Source of the DNA: JAGBWK01 sp964462445
GTDB lineage: Bacteria; Bacteroidota; Bacteroidia; Bacteroidales; Muribaculaceae
Assembly (NCBI GenBank): GCA_964462445.1
Contig: CAYWXG010000011.1
Span: forward strand, 1-52,175
Length of the DNA stretch: 52,175 nucleotides
Direction: 5' to 3'
The notes beneath the pieces were generated by a model. That model searched no databases. It was not told the origin of the DNA and worked only from the letters and a program-made list of their open reading frames with translations. A program made the translations under genes and the position numbers. This document shows, piece by piece, positions 26,005 through 35,438 of the stretch; the first letter of the stretch is position 1; the number at the start of each line of letters is the position of its first letter.

Positions 26005-26243
26005 AGTCGTAAAGCCCTGCCGTAATAGGCGCAAATGGGAGTTGCTCAATATGCTATCGCGCTAAATCAAAGCCGAGGCAAAGGAATTGTGAGAAAGTAT
26101 ATTGATTCTGGATTATATATTTTTACATTGGAGAACAGTCAAGGAACTTTTCTATGTAAAGAGCATAACTTGCTGATTGCTATGCATATATACAATCGAC
26201 GAGGATAGGAAGAATTGTCTGTACTCAAAAAAGGTACTCAACG
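26005..26243 (+). promoter_or_regulatory. Structured leader of polysaccharide operon
   Basis: About 240 untranslated bases lie between promoter and upxY. A hairpin at 26122-26160 has outer stem TTTACAT/ATGTAAA, one mismatch, and an inner 5-bp stem with wobble pairs. Known UpxY proteins act on the leader of their own locus to prevent early termination, so this is the likely target region; this is inference from family knowledge. Confidence 0.5.
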
Positions 26244-26831
26244 GTGGCGACAGAAAATCTACATTTTGCCCCCCTTTACCAACGAAATGAAACAATGCAG
26301 CCTTGCGTCGAAGAGGCTGTGTGGGTCGTTATGCGCTCGAAGCGAGGCGGTTATCGTGAGGTGCAGGACCAGGTGTATGAGTTTTTTATGCCGATGAAAG
26401 AGCGCATCACAACGCAAGGAGGGCAACGAGTGAAGCGCGTTGTTCCCGCTATTCCCGATGTGTTTTTTGTTAAGGACAGCATAGCGCGATTGGAGGCGTT
26501 GGTGCAGAGGAATACGGGAGTTGAATTCCTGTATATCAAAGGGTTGCCCTATCGACAGCCGGTGGTGATACGCGACAGCGAGATGGACAATTTCATAGCT
26601 GCCACGAAGTCAAACCAGCGGGTGACATTTTACACAGCCGGAGATGATGCAATGGCACGAATAGTAGGGCGCAGGGTGCGTATCTCTCAAAATAATAGCG
26701 ATATAGAAGGAGAGTTAATCACAGTTCGCGGATCGCGCTATCGCAGACTGCGAGTGCGCCTTCACGACTGCATCGTCGCCTACATCGACCTCACCCTCCC
26801 CCCGACCACAATAGTCGAAATAGTGGAATAA
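26244..26831 (+). CDS. UpxY-family (NusG-like) transcription antiterminator
   Basis: Regulator expected to let RNA polymerase read through the long polysaccharide operon. The NusG-like N-terminal domain starts at EEAVWVVMRSKRGGY and includes RVVPAIPDVFFVKD; the C-terminal part holds a KOW-like segment (VGRRVRISQNNSDIEGELITVRGSRYRRLRVRL is positions about 137-169). The GTG at 26244 gives 195 residues; the ATG at 26295 (178 residues, MQPCVEEAV) is an equally good start. It is the first gene of the locus and overlaps the next start by one base. The usual companion UpxZ is absent. Confidence 0.85.
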   Translation: MATENLHFAPLYQRNETMQPCVEEAVWVVMRSKRGGYREVQDQVYEFFMPMKERITTQGGQRVKRVVPAIPDVFFVKDSIARLEALVQRNTGVEFLYIKGLPYRQPVVIRDSEMDNFIAATKSNQRVTFYTAGDDAMARIVGRRVRISQNNSDIEGELITVRGSRYRRLRVRLHDCIVAYIDLTLPPTTIVEIVE

Positions 26832-27904
26832 TGAAAATAGATAGAAAAGTAAAAGAAAATGAAAATTTAGGGGGCGCAAGTACCCCCCCCTATACTCAAG
26901 TTGCAACTAACTGTAAATCAGAAGCTAAGGGGCGTATTGAGTTTATTGATACTGCAAAGGGAGTATGTATATTACTTGTTGTCATGTTTCATACCGGAAT
27001 TTTCAGCGACCAAACACCTGTGTTGGGGATGTTGAGAATGCCATTATATTTTACCTTAGCCGGAATGTTTTTCAAGGATTACGGCGGATTTACCCCGACA
27101 CTTGTAAAAAAGTTGAATAAATTGTTTGTTCCATTTATTTTCTTTTTCACTATTAGTTATTTGAATTTTGTAGCCATAAAATTATTTTTAGGGGGTGAAA
27201 TTGATATACCATATTATTGTTTTCTAACCTCAAAAACAATGGTCAATGTTGCATTATGGTTTCTTCTCGCTCTTTTTAGTGCAAATTTGCTATTCTTTCT
27301 GGTATTAGAAATAAATAAAAAGATTAACTATATAGGTGTGGCATGCATAATAATTGCTGTAGTTGCACTAAATATTTTCAACTCGAACTTTTATCTCCCC
27401 ATGTATATTGATTCAGGAATGGCTGCATTGCCTTTTCTTTTCTTTGGCTATTATTTACGACAAATTAGTATTCTTAATAAATCGGAGAGAGATAAGAAAT
27501 ATTATATGGCAATTCCAATTTTAATAGCTATAGCATTTGTCGTTTATATTATAGGAGATAAACCATATATAGGATTTATGACTCTTTATAGTACAGGTAA
27601 TCAAATTTGTTTTTATATCGGAGCTTGCTCAATTGTTCTTGCGGCATTGCTTATATGTAAAGGAATAGGTAGTATTGCGGGAATAAAATATATCGGAAGA
27701 TATTCCATTGTAATTTTAGGGATGCATTTAATTATATGTCAGAATACCAAGCTCATATTCGAATATTATAGGGTAACACTTAGCATAGAATTATTATTTT
27801 TAATAACATTAGTGGGTAGTGTTTTGTGTATCCCAATATTAATAAAATATTTCCCCCGATTTACAGCCCAGAAAGATTTGATTACTATTAGTAGGAAGGT
27901 GTAA
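26831..27904 (+). CDS. Acyltransferase family 3 membrane protein (O-acetyltransferase)
   Basis: Integral membrane acyltransferase of the OafA/WecH type, 357 residues with about 10 helices. It starts the domain with RIEFIDTAKGVCILLVVMFHTG, whose His is the conserved catalytic-site residue of the family, followed by RMPLYFTLAGMFF. It probably adds acetyl or another acyl group to a sugar of the repeat unit. The first 35 residues are a poorly conserved extension that contains a run of eight C bases (26883-26890), a possible slipped-strand switch. Confidence 0.85.
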   Translation: MKIDRKVKENENLGGASTPPYTQVATNCKSEAKGRIEFIDTAKGVCILLVVMFHTGIFSDQTPVLGMLRMPLYFTLAGMFFKDYGGFTPTLVKKLNKLFVPFIFFFTISYLNFVAIKLFLGGEIDIPYYCFLTSKTMVNVALWFLLALFSANLLFFLVLEINKKINYIGVACIIIAVVALNIFNSNFYLPMYIDSGMAALPFLFFGYYLRQISILNKSERDKKYYMAIPILIAIAFVVYIIGDKPYIGFMTLYSTGNQICFYIGACSIVLAALLICKGIGSIAGIKYIGRYSIVILGMHLIICQNTKLIFEYYRVTLSIELLFLITLVGSVLCIPILIKYFPRFTAQKDLITISRKV

Positions 27905-27954
27905 AAATTGTAACGCGATAGAGGGAAGACGGAGGTGGAATTTATTAATTTAAT

Positions 27955-29514
27955 ATGACAGCAGGGAACCGAATAATATTTAATGCATTAGCAACATACG
28001 GTCGAACATTGTTGCAAATGGGACTTGGATTATTTTCAAGTCGGTGGGTTTTGCAATCTTTGGGAGTGACTGATTATGGATTAATGGGGGTAGTAGGAAC
28101 GCTTATCGTATTGATTACATTCTTGAATGCGGTATTCAATGGTGCGTGTGCTCGTTTCTTTGCTTTTTCAATAGGGAAAAATGATTTGCAAGATTTGAGA
28201 AAGTGGTTTAATACGGCATTGTCAGTACATCTTTCATTAGCAATTATATTAATAGCAATAGGATGGCCGATAGGAGAATGGGCGATTGATAATTTCTTAA
28301 ATATACCTGCCGATAGATTGGATACAGCACATTGGGTATTTAGGTTTTCTTTAGTCTCTGCGTTTTGGACTATTTCCTCTACGCCTTATATGGCGATGTT
28401 TATCGCTACACAAAATATCGTAGAACTCACCCTTTGGGAAATAGCGAGCATATTCTCAAACTTCATCTTTGTCTATTGGCTGACAACTTATACCGGAGAT
28501 GCGTGGTTGTTGTATGCCGGATTTACAGTGGGTTTGTCAATATTAATCGGTCTTGGGAAATTATTACGAGCAAGACGGCGATTTGCCGGATGTAAGATTG
28601 ACATTTCATTTTGGGGCGATTGGAAAAGAATAAAAGAAATGTTTTCTTTCTCAGGTTGGACATTGTTTGGGAATTTGGGATATCTTGCAAGAGCAAATAT
28701 TCCGGCAATATTGTTAAATCAGTTCTTCAATCCAATAAGGTTTGCATTTGTAAATGCATCGTATCAAATAGGGGTGGCATTAGCCGGATATACACAGAGT
28801 ATGTCCTCGTCTTTATTGGGCGCATTTTCTCCGCAGATTACAACCTTGGCGGGTGCGAATGAACATGAGAAAATGGTTCAAACATCATTTGATGCTTCGA
28901 AATTTGGGACTCTTTTGATATTATTAATAGCCATACCGGTGTCGCTTGAAGCGGATTACTTATTGGTGTTATGGTTGAAAGAGCCTCCATTATTAGCTGC
29001 ATCTTTTTGCCGATTGGTAATATTACAGACGATACTTGATAATATAACATATGGGCATATGGCCGGGATAATTGCAACAGGGGAAATAAAATGGTATCAA
29101 ATAACGACCGGAGGATTGTGTCTGATGAGTATTCCTATTTCATGGTTAGTTCTATCGTTTGGAGGAGATCCCCTATCGGTAAGTTGGGTGATAGTAGTAT
29201 GTATGGCACTTTGTTCTGTAGCTCGGTTATTGTATGGTAGAAAGCTATTAAAAATAAAGATTTCAGATTGGGCGAAAAAAATATTATTGCCATTATCAAT
29301 GATTTGTTTAGTGGCATATTCTTCCGGATATTTAGTGCGAACAGCAATAGAAACGCCATCGTTTTTGCGATTCTGTCTAACATCGGCAACGACATTTATA
29401 ATAACGCTAATTTTGACGTGGCGAATTTTGTTGGATAATAATAATCGTACAGCAATTATTACTCGCATTTCTGTGTTTGGCGATAACTTAAAGGAAAAAT
29501 TTATTCGTAAGTAA
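27955..29514 (+). CDS. Wzx-like oligosaccharide flippase
   Basis: Polysaccharide-transport (MOP/PST) membrane protein of 519 residues with about 13-14 helices and no signal peptide. It begins RIIFNALATYGRTLLQMGLGLFSSRWVLQSLG, typical of the family, and has FSGWTLFGNLGYLARANIPAILLN in mid-protein. It is expected to flip the lipid-linked repeat unit across the inner membrane. Base composition is A/T-rich, as in most genes of this locus. Start is 50 bases after the acyltransferase stop. Confidence 0.85.
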   Translation: MTAGNRIIFNALATYGRTLLQMGLGLFSSRWVLQSLGVTDYGLMGVVGTLIVLITFLNAVFNGACARFFAFSIGKNDLQDLRKWFNTALSVHLSLAIILIAIGWPIGEWAIDNFLNIPADRLDTAHWVFRFSLVSAFWTISSTPYMAMFIATQNIVELTLWEIASIFSNFIFVYWLTTYTGDAWLLYAGFTVGLSILIGLGKLLRARRRFAGCKIDISFWGDWKRIKEMFSFSGWTLFGNLGYLARANIPAILLNQFFNPIRFAFVNASYQIGVALAGYTQSMSSSLLGAFSPQITTLAGANEHEKMVQTSFDASKFGTLLILLIAIPVSLEADYLLVLWLKEPPLLAASFCRLVILQTILDNITYGHMAGIIATGEIKWYQITTGGLCLMSIPISWLVLSFGGDPLSVSWVIVVCMALCSVARLLYGRKLLKIKISDWAKKILLPLSMICLVAYSSGYLVRTAIETPSFLRFCLTSATTFIITLILTWRILLDNNNRTAIITRISVFGDNLKEKFIRK

Positions 29515-29535
29515 ATATATATACGAGCGAGAAAA

Positions 29536-30735
29536 ATGAAACAACGTATTAAAAATTTTATTCGTGAAAAATTCCACTTTGTAGATCGGCAACAATATGA
29601 TATTTTAGATGCTGTTGTTTCGAAAGGAGTGTTAGAATTTATAGAATTTGATTATAAAAAATTTCGTAAAGAAATTATGGAATACATGAGCAAAATGCAA
29701 GTAGCTCAGTATGAATATAAATATTCAGATAGCCAAAAAGCCCCATGTCTCTATGCTAGCATTTATGCGGTAATGTTGGAAGGCCTTTTAGGTGTACTAA
29801 AAGAACGAACCTCGGAGGATTTAAAGGGGTGGGCGGAATATTTTAATCAGTTTCAAAATGAAGATGATGGGATATTCTATGACCCGGCATTAATTTGTCA
29901 GGCATATGAGCATGTTGGTTGCTGGAAAGAAGGATGGGGAAAGCATCATTTGATGGGACATATTATAATCGCATTTGCAAGATTAGGTCTCACTCCAAAA
30001 TATCGATTAAAATATTTGGGAAAATACTATGATCCCGATTATCTTTTGAAATGGATGAATCAATTTGATTTTTCGAAAGAAGTGTGGACATCAAGTAATT
30101 ATTTTATGAATTTATATACCGTAATGGAATATGCTAGAGATTATATGTCAGAGCAACAAGCTGATGTCTCAATAAAGTTGATGGCTGAGTGGTTATTAAA
30201 ACGACAAAATTCGGAAACAGGAATGTGGCATACTCGTCCATTTGAGACATTAACTCTTTCGGAAAAACTGAATGTAGTTAGAGCTGCGTACCATTTTTAT
30301 CCATTGTTTGAATACGAAAATATTCAAATACCATTTGCTGATAAAATTGTTGAATCTATATTGCCATTACAAAATCGTTGGGGAGGTTGGACCATAGATG
30401 GAGGTAATTCGGGCGCGTGTGAAGATATTGATGCCATAGATCCACTATTAAGATATTCTAAGTCGGTTATTGCAAAATCAGATGAAATAAAATCGTCAGT
30501 AAAAAAATCAATGATATGGCAAATGGCGAGTAGAAATGGAGATAAAGGATTTTCATTTTATGTTAGAGCGCAACAGGATTATGGAGGTCACGCACTCACT
30601 ACAAGTTTACGAGATGAAAGTTCAATGTTTGCTACTTGGTTTAGAACTCTTTGTATTGCTTATGAGATGCAATATTTGCAAATACCCAATGAATTTGAGG
30701 TCGGCAAATATCCTGGATACGAGATTAAAATATGA
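29536..30735 (+). CDS. Helical (alpha/alpha barrel) protein with QW-like motifs, function unknown
   Basis: I do not recognise a named family. The 399-residue protein is all-helical, soluble and without signal peptide. Two segments look like the Q-x3-G-x-W motifs of terpene-cyclase or prenyltransferase-like barrels: RQNSETGMW (about residue 225) and PLQNRWGGW (about 280), the latter followed by CEDIDAIDPL. Acidic clusters NEDDGIFYDP and CEDIDAID could hold an active site. It overlaps the next glycosyltransferase by 4 bases, so it is made together with the polysaccharide enzymes. A role as a lyase, hydrolase or scaffold is possible, and none can be shown. Confidence 0.6.
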   Translation: MKQRIKNFIREKFHFVDRQQYDILDAVVSKGVLEFIEFDYKKFRKEIMEYMSKMQVAQYEYKYSDSQKAPCLYASIYAVMLEGLLGVLKERTSEDLKGWAEYFNQFQNEDDGIFYDPALICQAYEHVGCWKEGWGKHHLMGHIIIAFARLGLTPKYRLKYLGKYYDPDYLLKWMNQFDFSKEVWTSSNYFMNLYTVMEYARDYMSEQQADVSIKLMAEWLLKRQNSETGMWHTRPFETLTLSEKLNVVRAAYHFYPLFEYENIQIPFADKIVESILPLQNRWGGWTIDGGNSGACEDIDAIDPLLRYSKSVIAKSDEIKSSVKKSMIWQMASRNGDKGFSFYVRAQQDYGGHALTTSLRDESSMFATWFRTLCIAYEMQYLQIPNEFEVGKYPGYEIKI

Positions 30736-31781
30736 CAAATTGGGCTATGAGTGTTGAAAAAAGAATCACGGTATTGATGAGTGTGTATAATGGCGATACG
30801 TTTTTGCGCCAAGCTATAGAAAGCATACTGAATCAGACTTACCGCAATTTTGATTTTGTAATATATGATGATTGTTCAACAGATGCTACTGCTGAGATTA
30901 TAAAGAGTTATGATGATGCTCGCATTATTTATCGGCGAAATGAACAAAACCAAGGATTAACAAAAAATTTGGCAGATGGCGTGGCGAGATCGGAGACCGA
31001 ATATATCGTAAGAATGGATGCAGATGATATCGCATATCCACAAAGGTTGCAAAGGCAACAAGAATGGATGGACAATCATCTGGAAATTTCAATATCGGGG
31101 ACATCGGTGTCATATTTTCATGAGATTCCGGGAGATAGCGGGGATGCACTACAGCCGGAGGATGATGCTACAATAAAGGCTTTATTATTTTCGAGTTTTA
31201 CATTGATGCACCCCAGTATAATAATTCGCAGTGCGGATTTGAAAAGAAATGGACTTAATTATGACCCTAATTTTAGATATTCGCAGGATCATGCATTGTA
31301 TTTGAACTGTATAAGAGCCGGATTGAAATTTGGGAATATACAAGAGCCATTGCTTTATATGAGGGCTCACAATGGAAGTATATCTAGAGCATTGCATGGT
31401 CCACAACAAGAGTGTTCTCAGAGGGCGCGTCATAATTTTATAATGGCTACAAGTATAGCTCAATGTTGCAGTAAAGAAGAGATTTCTGCATATAATTCCT
31501 TCGCATCAGGAGTTTTTCCCGATACAATTGAAAAGGTTCGTGCGTACGAGCGATTTGTGTTTAAAGTTTGCGCAAATCCGTTTACAGCAAAATATTTTGA
31601 TGTAAATGTTTTACAAAGGAGCCTTTCAGAGAAATTAGTGAGAGGTTCATATCACGTGATGGGGAAAAAAGGATTGAAAAGAGTCGCATTGCGTGCTAGA
31701 CGTTCAAAGTTAAAGTCTTACTGTGAAAGGTGGTCGTGTAAATTGTGTTTTAAGTTTTATTTGAAATTTCTCTTTAAATAA
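30732..31781 (+). CDS. Glycosyltransferase family 2
   Basis: GT-A inverting transferase of 349 residues. The nucleotide-sugar binding start ITVLMSVYNGDTFLRQAIESILNQTY, the DDCSTD loop and the metal-binding RMDADDIAYPQRL are all present. Acceptor-side phrases include LMHPSIIIRS and YSQDHALYL. The ATG overlaps the stop of the helical protein (ATGA), so coupling is likely. Which sugar it adds is unknown. Confidence 0.88.
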   Translation: MTNWAMSVEKRITVLMSVYNGDTFLRQAIESILNQTYRNFDFVIYDDCSTDATAEIIKSYDDARIIYRRNEQNQGLTKNLADGVARSETEYIVRMDADDIAYPQRLQRQQEWMDNHLEISISGTSVSYFHEIPGDSGDALQPEDDATIKALLFSSFTLMHPSIIIRSADLKRNGLNYDPNFRYSQDHALYLNCIRAGLKFGNIQEPLLYMRAHNGSISRALHGPQQECSQRARHNFIMATSIAQCCSKEEISAYNSFASGVFPDTIEKVRAYERFVFKVCANPFTAKYFDVNVLQRSLSEKLVRGSYHVMGKKGLKRVALRARRSKLKSYCERWSCKLCFKFYLKFLFK

Positions 31782-31783
31782 AT

Positions 31784-32965
31784 ATGAATATAGTAATTTA
31801 TAGTTATAATTTTTTCCCACAAGCTGATTCGGAATCATATTGTTCAACGCGTTTCGCTTCAGCATTGGCACGTGCCGGACATAATGTAACAGTAGTAACA
31901 ATGGATTGGCCAATGCAAGTGTCAAAGGAAAATTATGATGCATTAGTTGCGAAAGAACTAAAGATAGTGCGAGTCCCTTTCTCGACAAAAAAAAACACGC
32001 CATTAAAGGGATTACTTATATATGGGCATAAGAGTCAGATGGCGGTTGACGTTCCGCAATCAGTAAGAGCAGTAAAACGAGAGTTGAAAGCATTGAATTC
32101 TCCAATATTGGTAACACGTTCTTTGCCTATCGCAAGTGCAATGGTTGGACTTAAAACATATAAGTATGCGACAAAATGGATAGCACATTTCAGTGATCCT
32201 GTACCTTGGGTAAATTATGCAAATACAATAGGACATAAATTGCTAAGAAGACTTGAGTTTAATATTATTAAAAAAAGTTTTATTAAATCAGATAAGATAT
32301 CGTTAACATGTGAGTATGCTAAAAAGTATTTTAAGGATGAGTTTGGCTCGTCTTTCGATGAAAATAAAGTTGTGGTTTTAAATCATATAGGAGATTATAG
32401 GCTATCACAACCAATAGATTATAATCACCAAAGTAAGCCAATATTGATGCACGTAGGTATGATTTATTCTAATAGAGGTGCAGATATAATCACGGAAATT
32501 ATGGCTGATTTTGAGTCGGACGGTTATGATTGTGAATTTGTCCAAATAGGGAGTGTTGATAAAACGGTGAAAAAATATTTTGATGGATTAAAGCACATAA
32601 AAGTGTATGATAGTAATTCATTAGAGGAATCTATTGCAACTAAAAAGTTGGCACGAGTACTTTTTATACCGGATTTTCAACTGTCACTTCCATACTCTCC
32701 GTTTCTGCTTTCAAAATTCGTATATCAAGTAATGGATAACTTCCCAATTGTGGTATATTCTCTCAAGAATAGTGAAATGCATGATTTTGCGGCAAGATAT
32801 CCGACATCAGGTATTTTTTGGGCAGAAATGGGGAATAAAGAATCTCTTAAATTGGCTATCAAATCGGCAATGTTATGTGATCCCGAGAAGTTTGATAGGT
32901 CACAAATACGCAAATGTTTTGCAGAGGGAACTATAGTGAAAATATTTGAAGATGCGGTTAGTTAA
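31784..32965 (+). CDS. Glycosyltransferase family 4-like (GT-B fold)
   Basis: GT-B transferase of 393 residues. It begins MNIVIYSYNFFPQADSES with SYCSTRFASALARAGHNVTVV, the acceptor-domain opening of GT4 enzymes, and continues with a C-terminal domain containing ILMHVGMIYSNRGADIITE. The usual E-x7-E near the end is replaced by a weak region (PDFQLSLPYSPFLLSKFVYQ), so it belongs to the divergent branch. A run of nine A bases at 31987-31995 lies in the coding sequence. It sits 2 bases after the preceding GT2. Confidence 0.78.
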   Translation: MNIVIYSYNFFPQADSESYCSTRFASALARAGHNVTVVTMDWPMQVSKENYDALVAKELKIVRVPFSTKKNTPLKGLLIYGHKSQMAVDVPQSVRAVKRELKALNSPILVTRSLPIASAMVGLKTYKYATKWIAHFSDPVPWVNYANTIGHKLLRRLEFNIIKKSFIKSDKISLTCEYAKKYFKDEFGSSFDENKVVVLNHIGDYRLSQPIDYNHQSKPILMHVGMIYSNRGADIITEIMADFESDGYDCEFVQIGSVDKTVKKYFDGLKHIKVYDSNSLEESIATKKLARVLFIPDFQLSLPYSPFLLSKFVYQVMDNFPIVVYSLKNSEMHDFAARYPTSGIFWAEMGNKESLKLAIKSAMLCDPEKFDRSQIRKCFAEGTIVKIFEDAVS

Positions 32966-32971
32966 TAGATT

Positions 32972-33946
32972 ATGAGTGAGCATGACCTTTGTCTCAGTTT
33001 TATTATACCGGTTTATAATGTTGCGCCTTATCTGAGGGCTTGTTTGGATTCTATTGCCATGCAGGATTATGAGGCGTGGGAGGCAATATTGATCGACGAC
33101 GGGAGTACTGATGGTAGTTCGGTGATATGTGATGAATATGCTGAAAAAGATGCTCGATTCAAGGTGTTTCATCAAGAAAATTCGGGGGTAAGTGCTGCAC
33201 GAAATGTCGGACTACGAAATGCGACCGGGCAGTGGATTTGGTTTGTTGATAGTGATGATTATATTTTGCCCGGAGCACTATCGCGGTTGTATAAGGCATT
33301 GAACAAGAATGATTGTGATACAATATTCTTTGGGATACTGGAAGATAGTTGTGGAGAAATCTGCAATCGGGATAGTTCCAGAAACGATATAATAAATCTT
33401 TGTAAACAAGAATTTTTAAGAAAAGTATCTTGTTATTTTAACCCAACGATGCTTTTTAATAAGAAATTATTGGATGAAAATAAAATAAACTTTTCCCTTG
33501 ACATAAAATTGTCGGAGGATTTGGAATTGCAATATAAATATCTGTTTTACGCACAAAAACCAATTCAAATTGCGGATAGTTTGTATGTGTATCGTCGCCG
33601 AGATGGCTCGGCGATGAGGAGTGAAGATAGTCATCGTAGTAATTTGTTCTGCACATTCAAGGTCTGCGAAAATTTGTTAGAGTTTATCAGAGAGAAACAA
33701 ATTCCGGTAGAAGAGTGGTTCGCAATTAGAGTGCGTCAACTGTTGAAAAGTGGGCTTCAGTCGGCCGAACGGCTGTCTCATAAAGAGTTGAGGGGTATTA
33801 AAAAAAGATTGAAAGGGATAATATCGGAATACACAAAGATAGGCTATAGAAATATTGCAGATGGGACAATCAAATTGGCGATGATAAATCTTCGGTTATA
33901 TTTTTATTGCCTTCGAATTTTCTATAAGATTAACGGAATCAGATGA
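32972..33946 (+). CDS. Glycosyltransferase family 2
   Basis: GT-A enzyme of 324 residues with LSFIIPVYNVAPYLRACLDSI, LIDDGSTDGS, ENSGVSAARNVGL and WFVDSDDYILPGAL (the DxD metal site). C-terminal part is helical and basic. It resembles the next gene product strongly in its first 110 residues, so the pair may stem from duplication. The stop overlaps the next start by 4 bases. Confidence 0.9.
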   Translation: MSEHDLCLSFIIPVYNVAPYLRACLDSIAMQDYEAWEAILIDDGSTDGSSVICDEYAEKDARFKVFHQENSGVSAARNVGLRNATGQWIWFVDSDDYILPGALSRLYKALNKNDCDTIFFGILEDSCGEICNRDSSRNDIINLCKQEFLRKVSCYFNPTMLFNKKLLDENKINFSLDIKLSEDLELQYKYLFYAQKPIQIADSLYVYRRRDGSAMRSEDSHRSNLFCTFKVCENLLEFIREKQIPVEEWFAIRVRQLLKSGLQSAERLSHKELRGIKKRLKGIISEYTKIGYRNIADGTIKLAMINLRLYFYCLRIFYKINGIR

Positions 33947-34923
33947 GATTATCAATAATAGTTCCGGTTTATAATGTTGAGCAGTGGTTGAATCGCTGTT
34001 TGGATTCGTTGTATAAACAGGAGTTATCGGAGGAAGAATTTGAGGTAATATTAGTAAACGACGGTTCGACGGATAGTTCGTTGTCTATGGCTGAAATTTT
34101 TGCTTCGCATCATTCTAATGTTAGGATTATAAATCGAGAGAACGGAGGGCTGAGTGTGGCAAGAAATACCGGGTTGGAATATGCACAAGGATGCTATATT
34201 TGGTTTGTTGATAGCGATGATTTCATTGAGCCCAAATCAATAAAGCCTATATTAGAATATGCCGAAAACAATAAACTTGATATGATGTGTTTCCTCTTTC
34301 AATTCAAGTTTGATGATGAGCATACAGAACAATATATTTACAGACCTAAATACAAAAACGAGATAATGACCGGAGAGGAATTTGTGGTCAAGACCGGTTT
34401 TGTTATGTCTCCATGGGCATCATTATACAGGAAACAGTTTCTTAGTGATAATTCGTTGAGGTTTAAAGAGGGGATATTGCATGAAGATGAGGAGTTTTCA
34501 CCGCGAGCTCAATTTTTGGCTCAGCGAATAGCTCATACTGATGCTATTGTGTATAATTATTTTCAACGTACCGGCTCAATAATGAAATCGTCGAGAAGTG
34601 AATTAAGAGTAAGCAGTTTTCTTGCAATCTGTGACTCATGTTATACATTCATGAAATCAAGAGTCAATCCGGAATCGGAGGCATATGAATTTTTCAAAAG
34701 AAGACTATTATTCTGTTTTTCTCAAGGGTTGAGCCACTTATCAAAGTGCGAGAGTCGGGATTTGCAACAGTTTAAGTCGAAACCGTATTATCCTCTGGAA
34801 GTTCCCAACAATCTGCCTTTGAAACTTAAAATTAAGCTATTCTTAATAAATCATTTCACATTAATATATGTGACGGGTTATAGAATAAAAGGTTTTTCAA
34901 ATTCAAAAAAAATTAAGTTATAA
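33943..34923 (+). CDS. Glycosyltransferase family 2
   Basis: GT-A enzyme of 326 residues with LSIIVPVYNVEQWLNRCLDSL, VNDGSTDSS, NGGLSVARNTGL and WFVDSDDFIEPKS. The acceptor part includes LHEDEEFSPR, a common GT2 feature. It overlaps the previous GT2 by 4 bases and the following acetyltransferase by 1 base, so the three are translated as a block. Confidence 0.9.
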   Translation: MRLSIIVPVYNVEQWLNRCLDSLYKQELSEEEFEVILVNDGSTDSSLSMAEIFASHHSNVRIINRENGGLSVARNTGLEYAQGCYIWFVDSDDFIEPKSIKPILEYAENNKLDMMCFLFQFKFDDEHTEQYIYRPKYKNEIMTGEEFVVKTGFVMSPWASLYRKQFLSDNSLRFKEGILHEDEEFSPRAQFLAQRIAHTDAIVYNYFQRTGSIMKSSRSELRVSSFLAICDSCYTFMKSRVNPESEAYEFFKRRLLFCFSQGLSHLSKCESRDLQQFKSKPYYPLEVPNNLPLKLKIKLFLINHFTLIYVTGYRIKGFSNSKKIKL

Positions 34924-35438
34924 TGGCAATAAGTTCAACTAAGATATATTTTTTCAATTTGTTTTGTCGTATAATGCCACCGTCGCGATGTGGCAAAATG
35001 AAAGTATGGCTACTACGGTGGGCGGGAGCAAAAGTGGGGAAGAATGTCTCTATTTTTACGCCTCGTATTCTTGGTAATTTTGACTTGGAGATAGGAGATA
35101 ATGTATGGTTAGGTCATGAGCCATTGATTTTTGGTGCTGTGGGTTCAAAGATTGTGATAGAGGATAATGCAAAGGTAGCATCGCGAGCAATTTTGGTTAC
35201 CGGTTATCACGAATATGGTTTGCGGTACGATAATATAGCCGGACCGGGGAAATGTGCCGATGTCGTAGTTAAGAAAGGTGCATTGGTTGATACGATAGCG
35301 ATGGTGTGTCCCGGGAAGACTGTAGGAGAGAAAGCGCATGTGGCGGCCGGAAGTGTTGTCACACATGATGTTGCCCCGGGAGTGAGAGTCGGCGGAAATC
35401 CGGCGCGGGTGATAAAGGATTTTAAGGAAGAAGATTAA
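34923..35438 (+). CDS. Left-handed beta-helix (hexapeptide) acetyltransferase
   Basis: Sugar O- or N-acetyltransferase of 171 residues. Hexapeptide turns run through the whole protein (VGKNVSIFTPRILGNFDLEIGDNVWLGH), an acceptor-site His appears in TGYHEYG, and the end AAGSVVTHDVAPGVRVGGNPARVIK is the standard family tail. It is active as a trimer in known relatives. It is fully embedded between a GT2 and the polymerase with 1-base overlaps on both sides. Confidence 0.87.
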   Translation: MAISSTKIYFFNLFCRIMPPSRCGKMKVWLLRWAGAKVGKNVSIFTPRILGNFDLEIGDNVWLGHEPLIFGAVGSKIVIEDNAKVASRAILVTGYHEYGLRYDNIAGPGKCADVVVKKGALVDTIAMVCPGKTVGEKAHVAAGSVVTHDVAPGVRVGGNPARVIKDFKEED

